46,761 bases of DNA from an uncultured Erysipelotrichaceae bacterium (GTDB lineage: Bacteria > Bacillota_I > Bacilli_A > RFN20 > CAG-826). The notes under the pieces are model-generated. The model did no database searches and was not told the DNA's origin. It worked only from the letters and a program-made list of their open reading frames with translations. Location: positions 1 to 46,761 of the forward strand of contig ONAT01000011.1 of NCBI GenBank assembly GCA_900315885.1, read 5' to 3'. A program made the translations under genes and the position numbers. Of this stretch, positions 23,885-32,026 are shown one piece after another. The first letter of the stretch is position 1; each line of letters begins with the position of its first letter.

Positions 23885-26494
23885 ATGAAAAAATTATCCG
23901 CGAATGAGATAAGAACTATTTGGTTAAATTTCTGGAAAGAAAGAGGTCACTATGTTGAACCAAGTGCTTCATTAATTCCACAAAACGATCCAACTTTACT
24001 TTGGATTAATGCTGGTGTTGCAGCACTAAAAAAATATTTTGATGGGACAGAGATTCCAACTAATAGAAGAATTACTAATGTTCAAAAATCTTTGAGAACT
24101 AACGATATTGAAAATGTTGGTATGACGGCAAGACACCACACATTCTTTGAAATGTTAGGTAACTTCTCAATTGGTGATTACTTCCGTAATGAAGTTATAC
24201 CTTGGGCTTATGATTTATTAACTAATGAAAAGTATTTTGGAATTGATAAAGATAAACTTTATATCACTTATCACCCAGATGACTTAGCAACACGTGATTT
24301 ATGGATTAAACAAGGTATGGATGCAAGTCATATGATTCCATTAAGTGATAATTTCTGGTGTATTGGTGAAGGACCTTGTGGACCTGATACTGAAATATTC
24401 TTTGATCGTGGAGAAAAATATGATCCAAAGCATTTAGGTATTAAAATGCTTGAAGAAGATATTGAAAATGATCGTTACATTGAAATATGGAACATTGTCT
24501 TCTCACAATATAACGCAGTTGAAGGTGTAGACCGTAAAGATTATAAAGAATTACCTAACAAAAACATTGATACAGGTGGAGGATTAGAAAGATTCGCTTG
24601 TATTATGCAAGGAACGGAAACAAACTTTGAAACAGACTTATTTATGCCAATTATTAAGGCTGCAGAAAAGTTAGCTAAGTATCCATATGATGATGAACAT
24701 AAGATGTGTTACCGCGTTATTGCTGATCACATCAGAACATGTACATTCGCTTTAGCGGATGGTGCTTCATTTTCTAACGAAGGAAGAGGCTATGTCTTAA
24801 GAAGAATTTTACGTCGTGCAGTACGTTATGGACGTAAATTAGGTATTGATAAACCATTCATGTATCATTTAGTGCAAGTGTGCGCGGATAATATGAAAGA
24901 TTTCTATCCATACTTAGAAAATAAAGTTGATTTTGTTTCTAAGATTGTTAAAGGCGAAGAAGAAAAATTCTTATCCACTCTTAATAGCGGCGAAGCTATG
25001 TTAAGAAAGATGATTGAAGGAAAAGAAGTATTAGATGGTAAAGATGCTTTTAAATTATATGATACTTATGGTTTCCCAATTGAATTAACTAAGGAAATAT
25101 GCCAAGAAAACAATGTTACAGTTGATGAAGATGGCTTTAAATCTGAAATGGCGGAGCAAAAAGAACGTGCAAGAAACGCACGTGGAAATCTCCAAAGTAT
25201 GAATAAGCAATCAAAAGATTTAATGGATTTTGCTAAAGAATCAGAATTCCATTATGAAACTTTAAAACTTGAAGGAAAAGTTATTGGCTTATTTGTTAAT
25301 GGTGAAAAAGTTGAAAAAATTGAAGATGAAGGTGATGTAATATTTGATAACACACCATTTTATTCTGAGATGGGTGGACAAATCGCTGATAAAGGTGTCA
25401 TTCAAAATGAAAAAACTTCAATGCGGGTTACTAATGTAACAAAAGCACCTCGTGGACAACACTTACATCACGTTGTCTTAGATTATGGCACTATATCATT
25501 AAATGATAAGTTTGTTTTAAGCGTTGATGTTGATGCGCGTCATGCAATTATGCGTAACCATTCAGCCTTGCATTTACTCCAAGCAGCATTAAAGATTGTG
25601 TTAGGTGACCAAGTACATCAAGAAGGTAGTTATGTTTCGGAAGAATACGGGCGTTTTGACTTTAATTATTTTGAAAAATTAAGTGATAGCCAATTGAATG
25701 AAATTGAAGAACGCGTGAATAATATGATTGCTATGCGTATTGAAGAAGAAACACAAGTTTTACCAATTGAAGAAGCTAAAAAATTACACGCCACAGCATT
25801 GTTTAATGAAAAATATGGTGATGTTGTCCGTGTCGTATGCTTTGGCAATGTTTCAAAAGAATTCTGTGGTGGCACACACGTCGCTAATACAGAAGATATC
25901 GGAGCATTTGTGATTGAGTCAGAAGAATCTATCGCTGCAGGTATTAGACGTATTCAAGTTCGTACAGGTTTAAATGCTTATAAATTATTAAAACAAAAAG
26001 AATTAATATTGATGGATCAAAGAGCGCTTTTAAACACTAAGTCAGTCGCAGAAAACAATGTAAGATTAAAAGCATTAATTAGCGAAAAAGATAGCTTAAA
26101 AGCAGAGTTAAAAGCATTACAAGAAAAACAAGCTGTTTTAATTGCTAAATCATTAAAAGATGATTTCTCAGTATTTAATGGACACCATATGCTTGTTAAA
26201 TATTTAGAAGGCACAAATAGAAGTGCACTTGTTAAACTTGTCGATGAATTAAAAGTTGTTTATGATGATTCAGTGATTCTTTTAATCGGACAAGAAAATG
26301 GTAATTATCCATTAGTGTGTTCTGTTTCAAAAGTTGCAGTCAACGATGGTATCAAAGCTGGTGTAATTATTAAAGAAGTCGCTAATATGATGTTGGGTTC
26401 AGGTGGAGGAAGACCAGATATGGCTTCTGGTGCAGGAAAAGACATCTCCAAATTAGCAAGTGTTACTGAATTAGTAAAAAAATTAATTGATTAA
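23885..26494 (+). CDS. alaS: Alanyl-tRNA synthetase
   Basis: 869 residues from the ATG at 23885, which follows GGGAGAG; TTG 23867 and ATG 23870 lie upstream but inside or too near the terminator and the site. The class II catalytic core starts at once (IRTIWLNFWKERGH, then ARHHTFFEMLGNFSIGDYF). The editing domain carries NHSALHLLQAAL (HxxxH) and the zinc motif CGGTHV. The C-Ala domain ends with GSGGGRPDMASGAGKD. It charges tRNA-Ala. It is controlled by the T-box leader and is first in alaS-ruvX-yrzB, the order known in Bacilli but without the small ireB (yrzL) gene that often sits between. Confidence 0.97.
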   Translation: MKKLSANEIRTIWLNFWKERGHYVEPSASLIPQNDPTLLWINAGVAALKKYFDGTEIPTNRRITNVQKSLRTNDIENVGMTARHHTFFEMLGNFSIGDYFRNEVIPWAYDLLTNEKYFGIDKDKLYITYHPDDLATRDLWIKQGMDASHMIPLSDNFWCIGEGPCGPDTEIFFDRGEKYDPKHLGIKMLEEDIENDRYIEIWNIVFSQYNAVEGVDRKDYKELPNKNIDTGGGLERFACIMQGTETNFETDLFMPIIKAAEKLAKYPYDDEHKMCYRVIADHIRTCTFALADGASFSNEGRGYVLRRILRRAVRYGRKLGIDKPFMYHLVQVCADNMKDFYPYLENKVDFVSKIVKGEEEKFLSTLNSGEAMLRKMIEGKEVLDGKDAFKLYDTYGFPIELTKEICQENNVTVDEDGFKSEMAEQKERARNARGNLQSMNKQSKDLMDFAKESEFHYETLKLEGKVIGLFVNGEKVEKIEDEGDVIFDNTPFYSEMGGQIADKGVIQNEKTSMRVTNVTKAPRGQHLHHVVLDYGTISLNDKFVLSVDVDARHAIMRNHSALHLLQAALKIVLGDQVHQEGSYVSEEYGRFDFNYFEKLSDSQLNEIEERVNNMIAMRIEEETQVLPIEEAKKLHATALFNEKYGDVVRVVCFGNVSKEFCGGTHVANTEDIGAFVIESEESIAAGIRRIQVRTGLNAYKLLKQKELILMDQRALLNTKSVAENNVRLKALISEKDSLKAELKALQEKQAVLIAKSLKDDFSVFNGHHMLVKYLEGTNRSALVKLVDELKVVYDDSVILLIGQENGNYPLVCSVSKVAVNDGIKAGVIIKEVANMMLGSGGGRPDMASGAGKDISKLASVTELVKKLID

Positions 26495-26528
26495 TGTATA
26501 AATATAAATATTAGGAAGAAAATAAAAT

Positions 26529-26948
26529 ATGGGAAAAGTAATAGGATTAGATTTAGGATCTAGGACGTTAGGTATCGCAATTTCTGATTCACTAGGTATG
26601 ATTGCTTATGGTCGCGAAACATTCCGTTTTGAAGAAGGAAATTATAAAAAAGCCGCAATGTACATCATTGATTATGCCAAAAAAGAAAATGTCAATGAGA
26701 TTGCATTAGGCCTTCCTCTTCACATGAATGGTGATGTTGGTGATCATGCTCAATCAGCTTTACGTTTTAAAGAAGAATTGCTTGAACTAAATCCAGATTT
26801 AAAAATCGCCATGGTGGACGAAAGAATGTCGACAATGCTAGCAAATCGAAGATTACTTGAAGCAGATTTATCAAGAAAAAAGCGCAAAAAAGTAATTGAT
26901 AAAATGGCCGCGGTCGTAATTCTCGAGACATATTTAGAACAACGTTAG
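26529..26948 (+). CDS. ruvX: Putative pre-16S rRNA nuclease / Holliday junction resolvase family
   Basis: 139 residues, normal for YqgF/RuvX. It has an RNase H-like fold with the acidic residues in GLDLGSRTLGIAISD (Asp7), in ALGLPLHMNGDVGDHAQ and in VDERMSTMLANRRL, plus the C-terminal DKMAAVVILETYL. In Escherichia coli the family trims the 5' end of 16S rRNA precursor; a resolvase role has also been proposed. It lies 34 bp after alaS with an AGGAAG site and 10 bp before the next gene. Confidence 0.93.
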   Translation: MGKVIGLDLGSRTLGIAISDSLGMIAYGRETFRFEEGNYKKAAMYIIDYAKKENVNEIALGLPLHMNGDVGDHAQSALRFKEELLELNPDLKIAMVDERMSTMLANRRLLEADLSRKKRKKVIDKMAAVVILETYLEQR

Positions 26949-26958
26949 GAGAGAAAAA

Positions 26959-27216
26959 ATGGAACCAAAAGAAAATCAAATTATTGTTGTAGACGAAGAT
27001 GGAGTCGAGTATGCAATGGAAATACTCTTCACTTATGAAAATGATGAAAGATGTGCAAAATATGTACTATGTTTCAGTGAAGATGCACCAGATGACATCT
27101 ATGCATTTAGATATGATGATGAACATAATTTAACGGAAGTCACGGATGACGAAGAACTTGATGAAGTTGAAGAAGTACTTAATGCATATCAAGATGAATT
27201 TGATGAAGAAGATTAA
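26959..27216 (+). CDS. yrzB: DUF1292 family protein (YrzB-like)
   Basis: 85 residues, very acidic. It fits DUF1292 with IIVVDEDGVEYAMEILFTYE, KYVLCFSE and a closing DDEELDEVEEVLNAYQDE. Its function is unknown; it is found after ruvX in many Firmicutes, as here. The AGGAGAG site overlaps the ruvX stop region. A terminator follows. Confidence 0.9.
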   Translation: MEPKENQIIVVDEDGVEYAMEILFTYENDERCAKYVLCFSEDAPDDIYAFRYDDEHNLTEVTDDEELDEVEEVLNAYQDEFDEED

Positions 27217-27224
27217 TTAAATAA

Positions 27225-27253
27225 CAGGCACGCCTAAATAAGCGTGCTTTTAT
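27225..27253 (+). terminator. Terminator after the alaS operon
   Basis: GCACGC and GCGTGC stem with a CTAAATAA loop, then TTTTATAT. Confidence 0.8.
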
Positions 27254-27296
27254 ATACTCTCTAAAACTTGTATACGACATTTGCATATTAAAAGTT

Positions 27297-27325
27297 TTGA
27301 CAGATTTTTTAATTTCGGTTACTAT
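27297..27325 (+). promoter_or_regulatory. Promoter of the toxin-antitoxin pair
   Basis: TTGACA (27297-27302), a 17-bp spacer and TACTAT (27320-27325), close to the SigA consensus, 23 bp before the GTG start. Confidence 0.75.
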
Positions 27326-27348
27326 ATTATTAATAAGAGGTGATGCAC

Positions 27349-28200
27349 GTGTTTATTAATAAAGAAATAAAAGTAATTCGTGAATTATTATCTTTAACAC
27401 AAAAAGAATTAGCGTCAATCATTGGCGTTTCTTTTGACACAATTAATCGTTGGGAAAACGAAAGAACAAAAATCGAAGATAAAAACATAGAAACTATATA
27501 TAATTATGCTTATGAACAAGGTATTCACTTCAATAAGATTTATGAACAAATTCTTTTTGAAGATTGTGATAAAAGAAATTGTAAACTCTTATTTCATGGG
27601 GCAAAAAACAAAATTACCATGCCTGTAAGTTTTAAATTTTCTAAAGAAAATAACGATTTTGGATTTGGATTTTATTTAGGTGAAAGCTTTGAACAGGCTT
27701 CAACATATATTTCTAATTCTGCATCTAAATATGTTTATGCTTTTTCTTTAAATGTTAAGAATCTAAGAATTGAAAGGTTTAGTGTTAATACAGAATGGAT
27801 GCTCGCCATTGCGTATTTTAGAGGATGGATTACACAATATAAAAATAGCAAAATTATTGATGGAATCGTCAAAAAAGTATCAAATGCGGATGTTATCATA
27901 GCGCCAATTGCTGACAATCGTATGTTTGATTTAATATCGGAATTTGTGGACGGAACTATTACTAATGAACAATGTGAACACGCTCTTGCAGCCACTAATT
28001 TGGGTTGTCAATATGTAATTAAAAGTGAAAAAGGATTAAAACAATTAGAATTTATTAAATTATGTTATTTGTCTAATAAGGAAAAAGAAGAATATAAAAA
28101 ACGAAGATTAGAAAATAACAATCTAAATTTAAACAAAGTAAAAGTGGCAAGAATTGAGTATCGAGGAAAGGGTCAATACATTGACGAATTACTAAAATGA
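27349..28200 (+). CDS. HTH-DUF3990 protein, candidate ADP-ribosyltransferase-like toxin
   Basis: 283 residues from the GTG at 27349, chosen for its 8-nt distance from AGAGG; an ATG at 27343 is too near. Residues 2-60 are an XRE-type helix-turn-helix (IRELLSLTQKELASIIGVS, INRWENERTKIEDKN). From about 75 it matches DUF3990: LLFHGAKN, SKENNDFGFGFYLGES, EWMLAIAYFRGW and ADVIIAPIADNRMF. The family has been placed with ADP-ribosyltransferase folds, and the LFHG...GFGFYLG pattern suits NAD binding. The HTH may let the pair regulate itself. Its TGA overlaps the next start (ATGA). Toxin activity is inferred from family and pairing. Confidence 0.8.
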   Translation: MFINKEIKVIRELLSLTQKELASIIGVSFDTINRWENERTKIEDKNIETIYNYAYEQGIHFNKIYEQILFEDCDKRNCKLLFHGAKNKITMPVSFKFSKENNDFGFGFYLGESFEQASTYISNSASKYVYAFSLNVKNLRIERFSVNTEWMLAIAYFRGWITQYKNSKIIDGIVKKVSNADVIIAPIADNRMFDLISEFVDGTITNEQCEHALAATNLGCQYVIKSEKGLKQLEFIKLCYLSNKEKEEYKKRRLENNNLNLNKVKVARIEYRGKGQYIDELLK

Positions 28201-28988
28201 AGAAAATGGATTTTAATGAAAGAAAGTTATGTCAGATACAAGGAAAACTATTTGAAGAATCAATTGATAAAACAAATTGTAGTTCTTTAATTTTTATTCG
28301 ACGATTTATGAATTCAAACTTAGCTAACAAGTTTGATGATTATAGTGTTTTAGTAATGTCGATGGATTTAAACGATTGTTTTAATGAAATAGAAGAAGAA
28401 TATGGCTTATCTAATTATGGCAAAATCAAATACACAAAAGAAGAGATGTTTTGGATAGGCTATATCTATAGGGCATTAACGATAAATTATAAACTATCAA
28501 GTCGTAAAATCTTTAGTTTGTTTAATGCAAATAAAATCATAAATTATTATGATATTTATCACACATTTGATATTGATAAAGCTACAGAAAAAATGATGGA
28601 AAGTATTGATTATAATCCACCTGAATTAGAAAAAGAAGCTTATACATTATTGAAGAAACTAATGGTAAGAGAAAAACTTGAAAAAATGATTGGATCAATG
28701 GTTAAGTTCTATGTTTCAGGTAAAATAGTTTCATTTAATTCTAAGTATAATGATGTGTTTTATGGTTGCATTAAAGAAGTTGCTATAAATGGTAAATATC
28801 AAGAAGCATATTTTATTGGTGCAAAAGATGACAAAAATGTGTTTGTGGGTAAAGTATACGCACTTATTGAAAATGATGTATCTGATAAATTAGTAATAGT
28901 GCCTAAGAATAAAGAATACACCATTGAAGAGATAAAAGAAGCAGTGAAATTTAAAGAAAAGAATGCTAAATATAAAATAGTTAAATAA
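28197..28988 (+). CDS. Antitoxin-like protein fused to a pyrophosphatase-like domain
   Basis: 263 residues. Residues 1-130 (NERKLCQIQGKLFE, FIRRFMNS, YTKEEMFWIGYIYRAL, YHTFDIDKA) fit the antitoxin-like proteins that I recall beside DUF3990 genes in Clostridia and relatives. Residues about 165-255 look like family I inorganic pyrophosphatase: FYGCIKEV corresponds to YGYIE, YQEAYFIG to the DxxDVLVL region, and SDKLVIVP to DDKLLAVP. The metal-binding DGDPxD is NGKYQE here (198-203), so catalysis is doubtful and a binding role is more likely. The start is coupled to the toxin (ATGA); ATG 28206 is an alternative. The domain match is by eye. Confidence 0.7.
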   Translation: MKKMDFNERKLCQIQGKLFEESIDKTNCSSLIFIRRFMNSNLANKFDDYSVLVMSMDLNDCFNEIEEEYGLSNYGKIKYTKEEMFWIGYIYRALTINYKLSSRKIFSLFNANKIINYYDIYHTFDIDKATEKMMESIDYNPPELEKEAYTLLKKLMVREKLEKMIGSMVKFYVSGKIVSFNSKYNDVFYGCIKEVAINGKYQEAYFIGAKDDKNVFVGKVYALIENDVSDKLVIVPKNKEYTIEEIKEAVKFKEKNAKYKIVK

Positions 28989-28994
28989 AATAAA

Positions 28995-29027
28995 TAATCA
29001 CCATCATATAATGGAATGGTGATTTTT
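28995..29027 (+). terminator. Hairpin terminator that covers the murC ribosome-binding site
   Basis: AATCACCAT and ATGGTGATT form a 9-bp stem followed by six T. The GGTGA inside the 3' arm is also the only ribosome-binding site for murC (ATG at 29029), so the hairpin can end the upstream transcript and hide the murC site when read through. Confidence 0.75.
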
Positions 29028-29028
29028 T

Positions 29029-30300
29029 ATGAAATATTATTTAGTAGGAATTAAAGGCTCAGGTATGGCTGCTTTAGCGGGAATATTAGAGGATGATGGA
29101 AACATTGTGTGTGGTGTTGATATTGACCATGAAGTTTTCACAGAGAAAGAACTAATTAAAAGACAAATAAAGTATGATACTTTTTCTAATGATTTAAAAA
29201 TCCCAGAAGATATTGATTTCTTTGTTATTGGACATGATTTTATGAATCACGAAATTATGAAGCAAATCAAAGCGACACATAAACCTTATCAGGAGTATCA
29301 CATTTTTATTAATTCTTATTTTTCAAGTTTATATAAAATTGCAATATGTGGAACACATGGGAAAACCACAACAACGGGATATTTTTATTATGGCTTAAGA
29401 AACATTGTAAACACGACAATGTTACGCGGTGATGGAACTGGTGTGGGAGGCTTTCAAAATAATTTCTTTGTCTTTGAAGCTTGCGAATATAAAGACCATT
29501 TTTTGGTTTATCATCCAAACACTATTATCATAACAAATATTGATTATGACCACGTTGATTATTTTAAGACTAAAAGACAATATAACTCATCTTTTAATAA
29601 ATTTGTAAAGAATGCCAAGACTGTTTTTGTAAATTATGAAGACAAAAATAAAATTCATCATCAAAATAAAATAACGTATGGATTAGATTCTAATGCTGAT
29701 TATTATATTAAAAATTTAGATTTAAAACATGGTATTAAAGGCGATGTATATTATCAAGAAGAGTTTATTACACATCTAGATGTTAATATATATGGCTTAT
29801 ATAACGCCACCCACTTATTAGCGCTTATCGCTTTCTTACATCATAACAATTTGGACATAAAAGAAGCTCTAAAAAACTTTAATGAAATTCCTTGTATAAA
29901 ACGAAGATTACAGGAAAAGATAATAGCAAGAGATGTGTTTATTGATGACTACGCACATCATCCGAAAGAGATATTAGCAAGTCTAAATACCTTAAGATTG
30001 ATGTATCCTAGTCAAAGAATTGTAGGCATCTTTAAACCTGATCGCTATTCCCGTCTTGTCAAGTTTCAAAAGGAATTAAAAAAGGCGTTAATGTGCTTTG
30101 ATAAAGCATATGTGTTGCCACTTTATGAAAAGACAACGGAAAACACTGTTTTACTTAAAGCAAAAACTCGAATAAGCTATGTCAACTCACTTGAGCAATT
30201 AATTGCGGAAGAAAAAAATGAGAAAGACACAGTATACTTGTTCATGAGTTCAAAGAACGTTGATTCATGGATTTATGGACTAGCAAATAGTAGAGAATAA
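29029..30300 (+). CDS. murC: UDP-N-acetylmuramate--L-alanine ligase
   Basis: 423 residues, slightly short for MurC. It adds the first L-alanine to UDP-MurNAc in peptidoglycan synthesis. It shows the N-terminal Rossmann start YLVGIKGSGMAALA, the ATP loop CGTHGKTTTTG, IIITNIDYDHVDYF, and the Mur ligase C-terminal signature FIDDYAHHPKEI followed by FKPDRYSR. The first-domain GIKGSGM and position before a ytxH-like gene and ccpA agree with murC of B. subtilis. The ribosome-binding site sits inside a terminator-like hairpin. Confidence 0.92.
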   Translation: MKYYLVGIKGSGMAALAGILEDDGNIVCGVDIDHEVFTEKELIKRQIKYDTFSNDLKIPEDIDFFVIGHDFMNHEIMKQIKATHKPYQEYHIFINSYFSSLYKIAICGTHGKTTTTGYFYYGLRNIVNTTMLRGDGTGVGGFQNNFFVFEACEYKDHFLVYHPNTIIITNIDYDHVDYFKTKRQYNSSFNKFVKNAKTVFVNYEDKNKIHHQNKITYGLDSNADYYIKNLDLKHGIKGDVYYQEEFITHLDVNIYGLYNATHLLALIAFLHHNNLDIKEALKNFNEIPCIKRRLQEKIIARDVFIDDYAHHPKEILASLNTLRLMYPSQRIVGIFKPDRYSRLVKFQKELKKALMCFDKAYVLPLYEKTTENTVLLKAKTRISYVNSLEQLIAEEKNEKDTVYLFMSSKNVDSWIYGLANSRE

Positions 30301-30320
30301 ATCTTAACATAGGAGGGTTT

Positions 30321-30581
30321 ATGCATTTTCGAAAGATGGCATTCGGATTCGGCGTAATTACTGGAGCAGCAATCACCATCTCACTTCCATATTTCTTAAT
30401 GAAAATGAAGGAAATGAAATCTTGTGATAATGACCAAGAAAATCATGAGTCCATGAATGTCGAAAAGATGAAGAAAGATATTAAAACAGAGTTTGCTAAA
30501 GTATGTGAAGATGTAAATGAAAATGTTACATCACTTATGCAAAAAATGGAAAAGAATCTTAAAAAGAAATCTAAGAAGTAG
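30321..30581 (+). CDS. Small membrane-anchored YtxH-like protein
   Basis: 86 residues. One N-terminal membrane helix (FGFGVITGAAITISLPYFLM, residues 8-27) precedes a charged, helical tail with KKDIKTEFAKVCEDVNENV and a lysine-rich end. The glycine-rich first helix and amphipathic tail fit YtxH-like proteins, and B. subtilis also has ytxH and ytxG between murC and ccpA. Its function is unknown. It has a strong AGGAGGG site, 20 bp after murC, and is followed by a terminator. Confidence 0.6.
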   Translation: MHFRKMAFGFGVITGAAITISLPYFLMKMKEMKSCDNDQENHESMNVEKMKKDIKTEFAKVCEDVNENVTSLMQKMEKNLKKKSKK

Positions 30582-30609
30582 CGATATAAGTTAGAAAAAA
30601 GCATCTCTT

Positions 30610-30636
30610 TAAAGCGCAGCTAGGTGCGCTTTTATT
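30610..30636 (+). terminator. Terminator after the murC operon
   Basis: AAAGCGCA and TGCGCTTT stem with a GCTAGG loop and a T-rich tail. Confidence 0.8.
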
Positions 30637-30688
30637 GCTTTTCATTGATTTTCATACGATAAAAAGCGTACTAATGAGCTTATACTAA

Positions 30689-30717
30689 TTGACTATGAAA
30701 ATTTTTTCATTTACAAT
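30689..30717 (+). promoter_or_regulatory. ccpA promoter with an operator-like palindrome
   Basis: TTGACT (30689-30694), 17 bp and TACAAT (30712-30717). The spacer is filled by an inverted repeat at 30695-30710 with 7-bp arms ATGAAAA and TTTTCAT. A repressor bound there would block the polymerase. Confidence 0.7.
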
Positions 30718-30743
30718 GAAAATAGTGAAAAGAGGTTATCAAT

Positions 30744-31739
30744 ATGGAAAACTTAAAGAACCGCGTTACAATTTATGAAGTTGCAAAAATGTCTGGCGTA
30801 TCTTTAGCTACTGTATCTCGTGTTATTAATAACAGTGATATTGTTTCGCAAAAGACAAAAGACAAAGTTAATGATGTTATTAAAAAACTCGGCTATAAAC
30901 CATCGGCTTTAGCCCAAGGATTGGCTACTTCAAAGTCAACCACAATTGGTGTTGTCATTCCTAGCGCAAACTACGTATACATTTCGAATATGCTAAATGG
31001 TATGACTGATAAGGCTAAAGAGCTTGGATATGATTTGCGTTTATTTACGACATCTCATGACCGTGGTGAAGCTTTAAAAGTTATGGAAAAAGTCATTACC
31101 TCCCATGTTGATGGTGCGATTATTTTTGATGATGAATTAGAAAATGAAGAATTAATGAAGATTGCTTCATATTCTGTTCCTTTGGTTGCAATTAACAATG
31201 ATATTGAAGCTACAAATGTCGGTTGTATTCATTTTGGTTATGAACACAATATCAAAAATATTGTCGCTGATTACATAAAAAATCCTCATAAAGAGATGTA
31301 TTTCATTCACTCTAATAACTGTGGTCGTCTTTTAGAAAGAATTGAAAAAGCTTTCGTAGACACCCACGTTAAAAACAATACAAATTATGGTATTTTGAGT
31401 TCTGATGATTCATATACTAAGACATATAACGATTTTATGAAATTCTTTGAATCAACAAAGAAAGGATATTTCTTAGCGTATCGTGACTCATTAGCGATGG
31501 CAATATTAAACGCTGCCTTAGATTCTAATTTAAAAGTACCAGAAGATGTTGAGATATTGTCTCTTATTGGCACAAAGTACGCTTTGATGACAAGGCCTCA
31601 AATATCTTCTATGCATATTGATTTATATCAAATTGGCGCAAGTGCAGTTGAACTTTTAACTAAAATTATGAATAAAGAAGAAACAGATAAACATATTACT
31701 TTTGCTTCGGAATTTGTTAAAAGAGGTTCAACATTATAG
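30744..31739 (+). CDS. ccpA: LacI-family regulator, probable catabolite control protein A
   Basis: 331 residues, normal for CcpA. The N-terminal LacI helix-turn-helix is VTIYEVAKMSGVSLATVSRV, with the hinge helix in PSALAQGLATSKS. A periplasmic-binding-protein-like core follows (TTIGVVIPS, DGAIIFDD, ILSLIGTKYALMTRPQISSM). The murC - ytxH-like - ccpA - tyrS order matches the CcpA locus of B. subtilis, so catabolite control is the best call; another LacI regulator cannot be excluded. The pfkA and pyk genes in this window are typical targets, but I found no clear cre site before them. Confidence 0.82.
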   Translation: MENLKNRVTIYEVAKMSGVSLATVSRVINNSDIVSQKTKDKVNDVIKKLGYKPSALAQGLATSKSTTIGVVIPSANYVYISNMLNGMTDKAKELGYDLRLFTTSHDRGEALKVMEKVITSHVDGAIIFDDELENEELMKIASYSVPLVAINNDIEATNVGCIHFGYEHNIKNIVADYIKNPHKEMYFIHSNNCGRLLERIEKAFVDTHVKNNTNYGILSSDDSYTKTYNDFMKFFESTKKGYFLAYRDSLAMAILNAALDSNLKVPEDVEILSLIGTKYALMTRPQISSMHIDLYQIGASAVELLTKIMNKEETDKHITFASEFVKRGSTL

Positions 31740-31767
31740 TTGACAAGCAAGTGTTTTAATTTATAAT
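31740..31767 (+). promoter_or_regulatory. tyrS promoter
   Basis: TTGACA (31740-31745), 16-bp spacer, TATAAT (31762-31767): both hexamers are perfect. The -35 begins at the base after the ccpA stop codon. Confidence 0.85.
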
Positions 31768-31773
31768 TAACAT

Positions 31774-32007
31774 ATAAGCTATGAAAAAGATAGTAGTGAT
31801 AAATAGTGATTTATAGAGAGTTTCTGGTTGGTGAAAAGAAATAGCACGTTATCATGAATACACTTTGGAGCTATGTATTAATCTACATCGTTTATGCGCG
31901 TTAAGCATTGAGTTATATACTCATTAAGGTAAGTAATGCGAATTATCTTACGAATAAAGGTGGTACCACGATTAATAATCGTCCTTTAAATAGGGCGATT
32001 TTTTTAT
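31774..32007 (+). promoter_or_regulatory. Tyrosine T-box leader of tyrS
   Basis: The conserved T-box AAAGGTGGTACCACG ends at 31970. The terminator arms AATCGTCCT and AGGGCGATT (31977-32000) are followed by seven T. The specifier codon is TAC (Tyr) at 31859-31861, in the GAA-TAC-ACTTTGGAGC context. Uncharged tRNA-Tyr would permit read-through into tyrS. Confidence 0.93.
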
Positions 32008-32026
32008 TTTCAAGGAGGAAAAACAA

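Noticed and set aside
26494-26529. A hidden ireB (yrzL) gene between alaS and ruvX
   Set aside because: The gap is only 34 bp, too short for it, so it is absent at this place.
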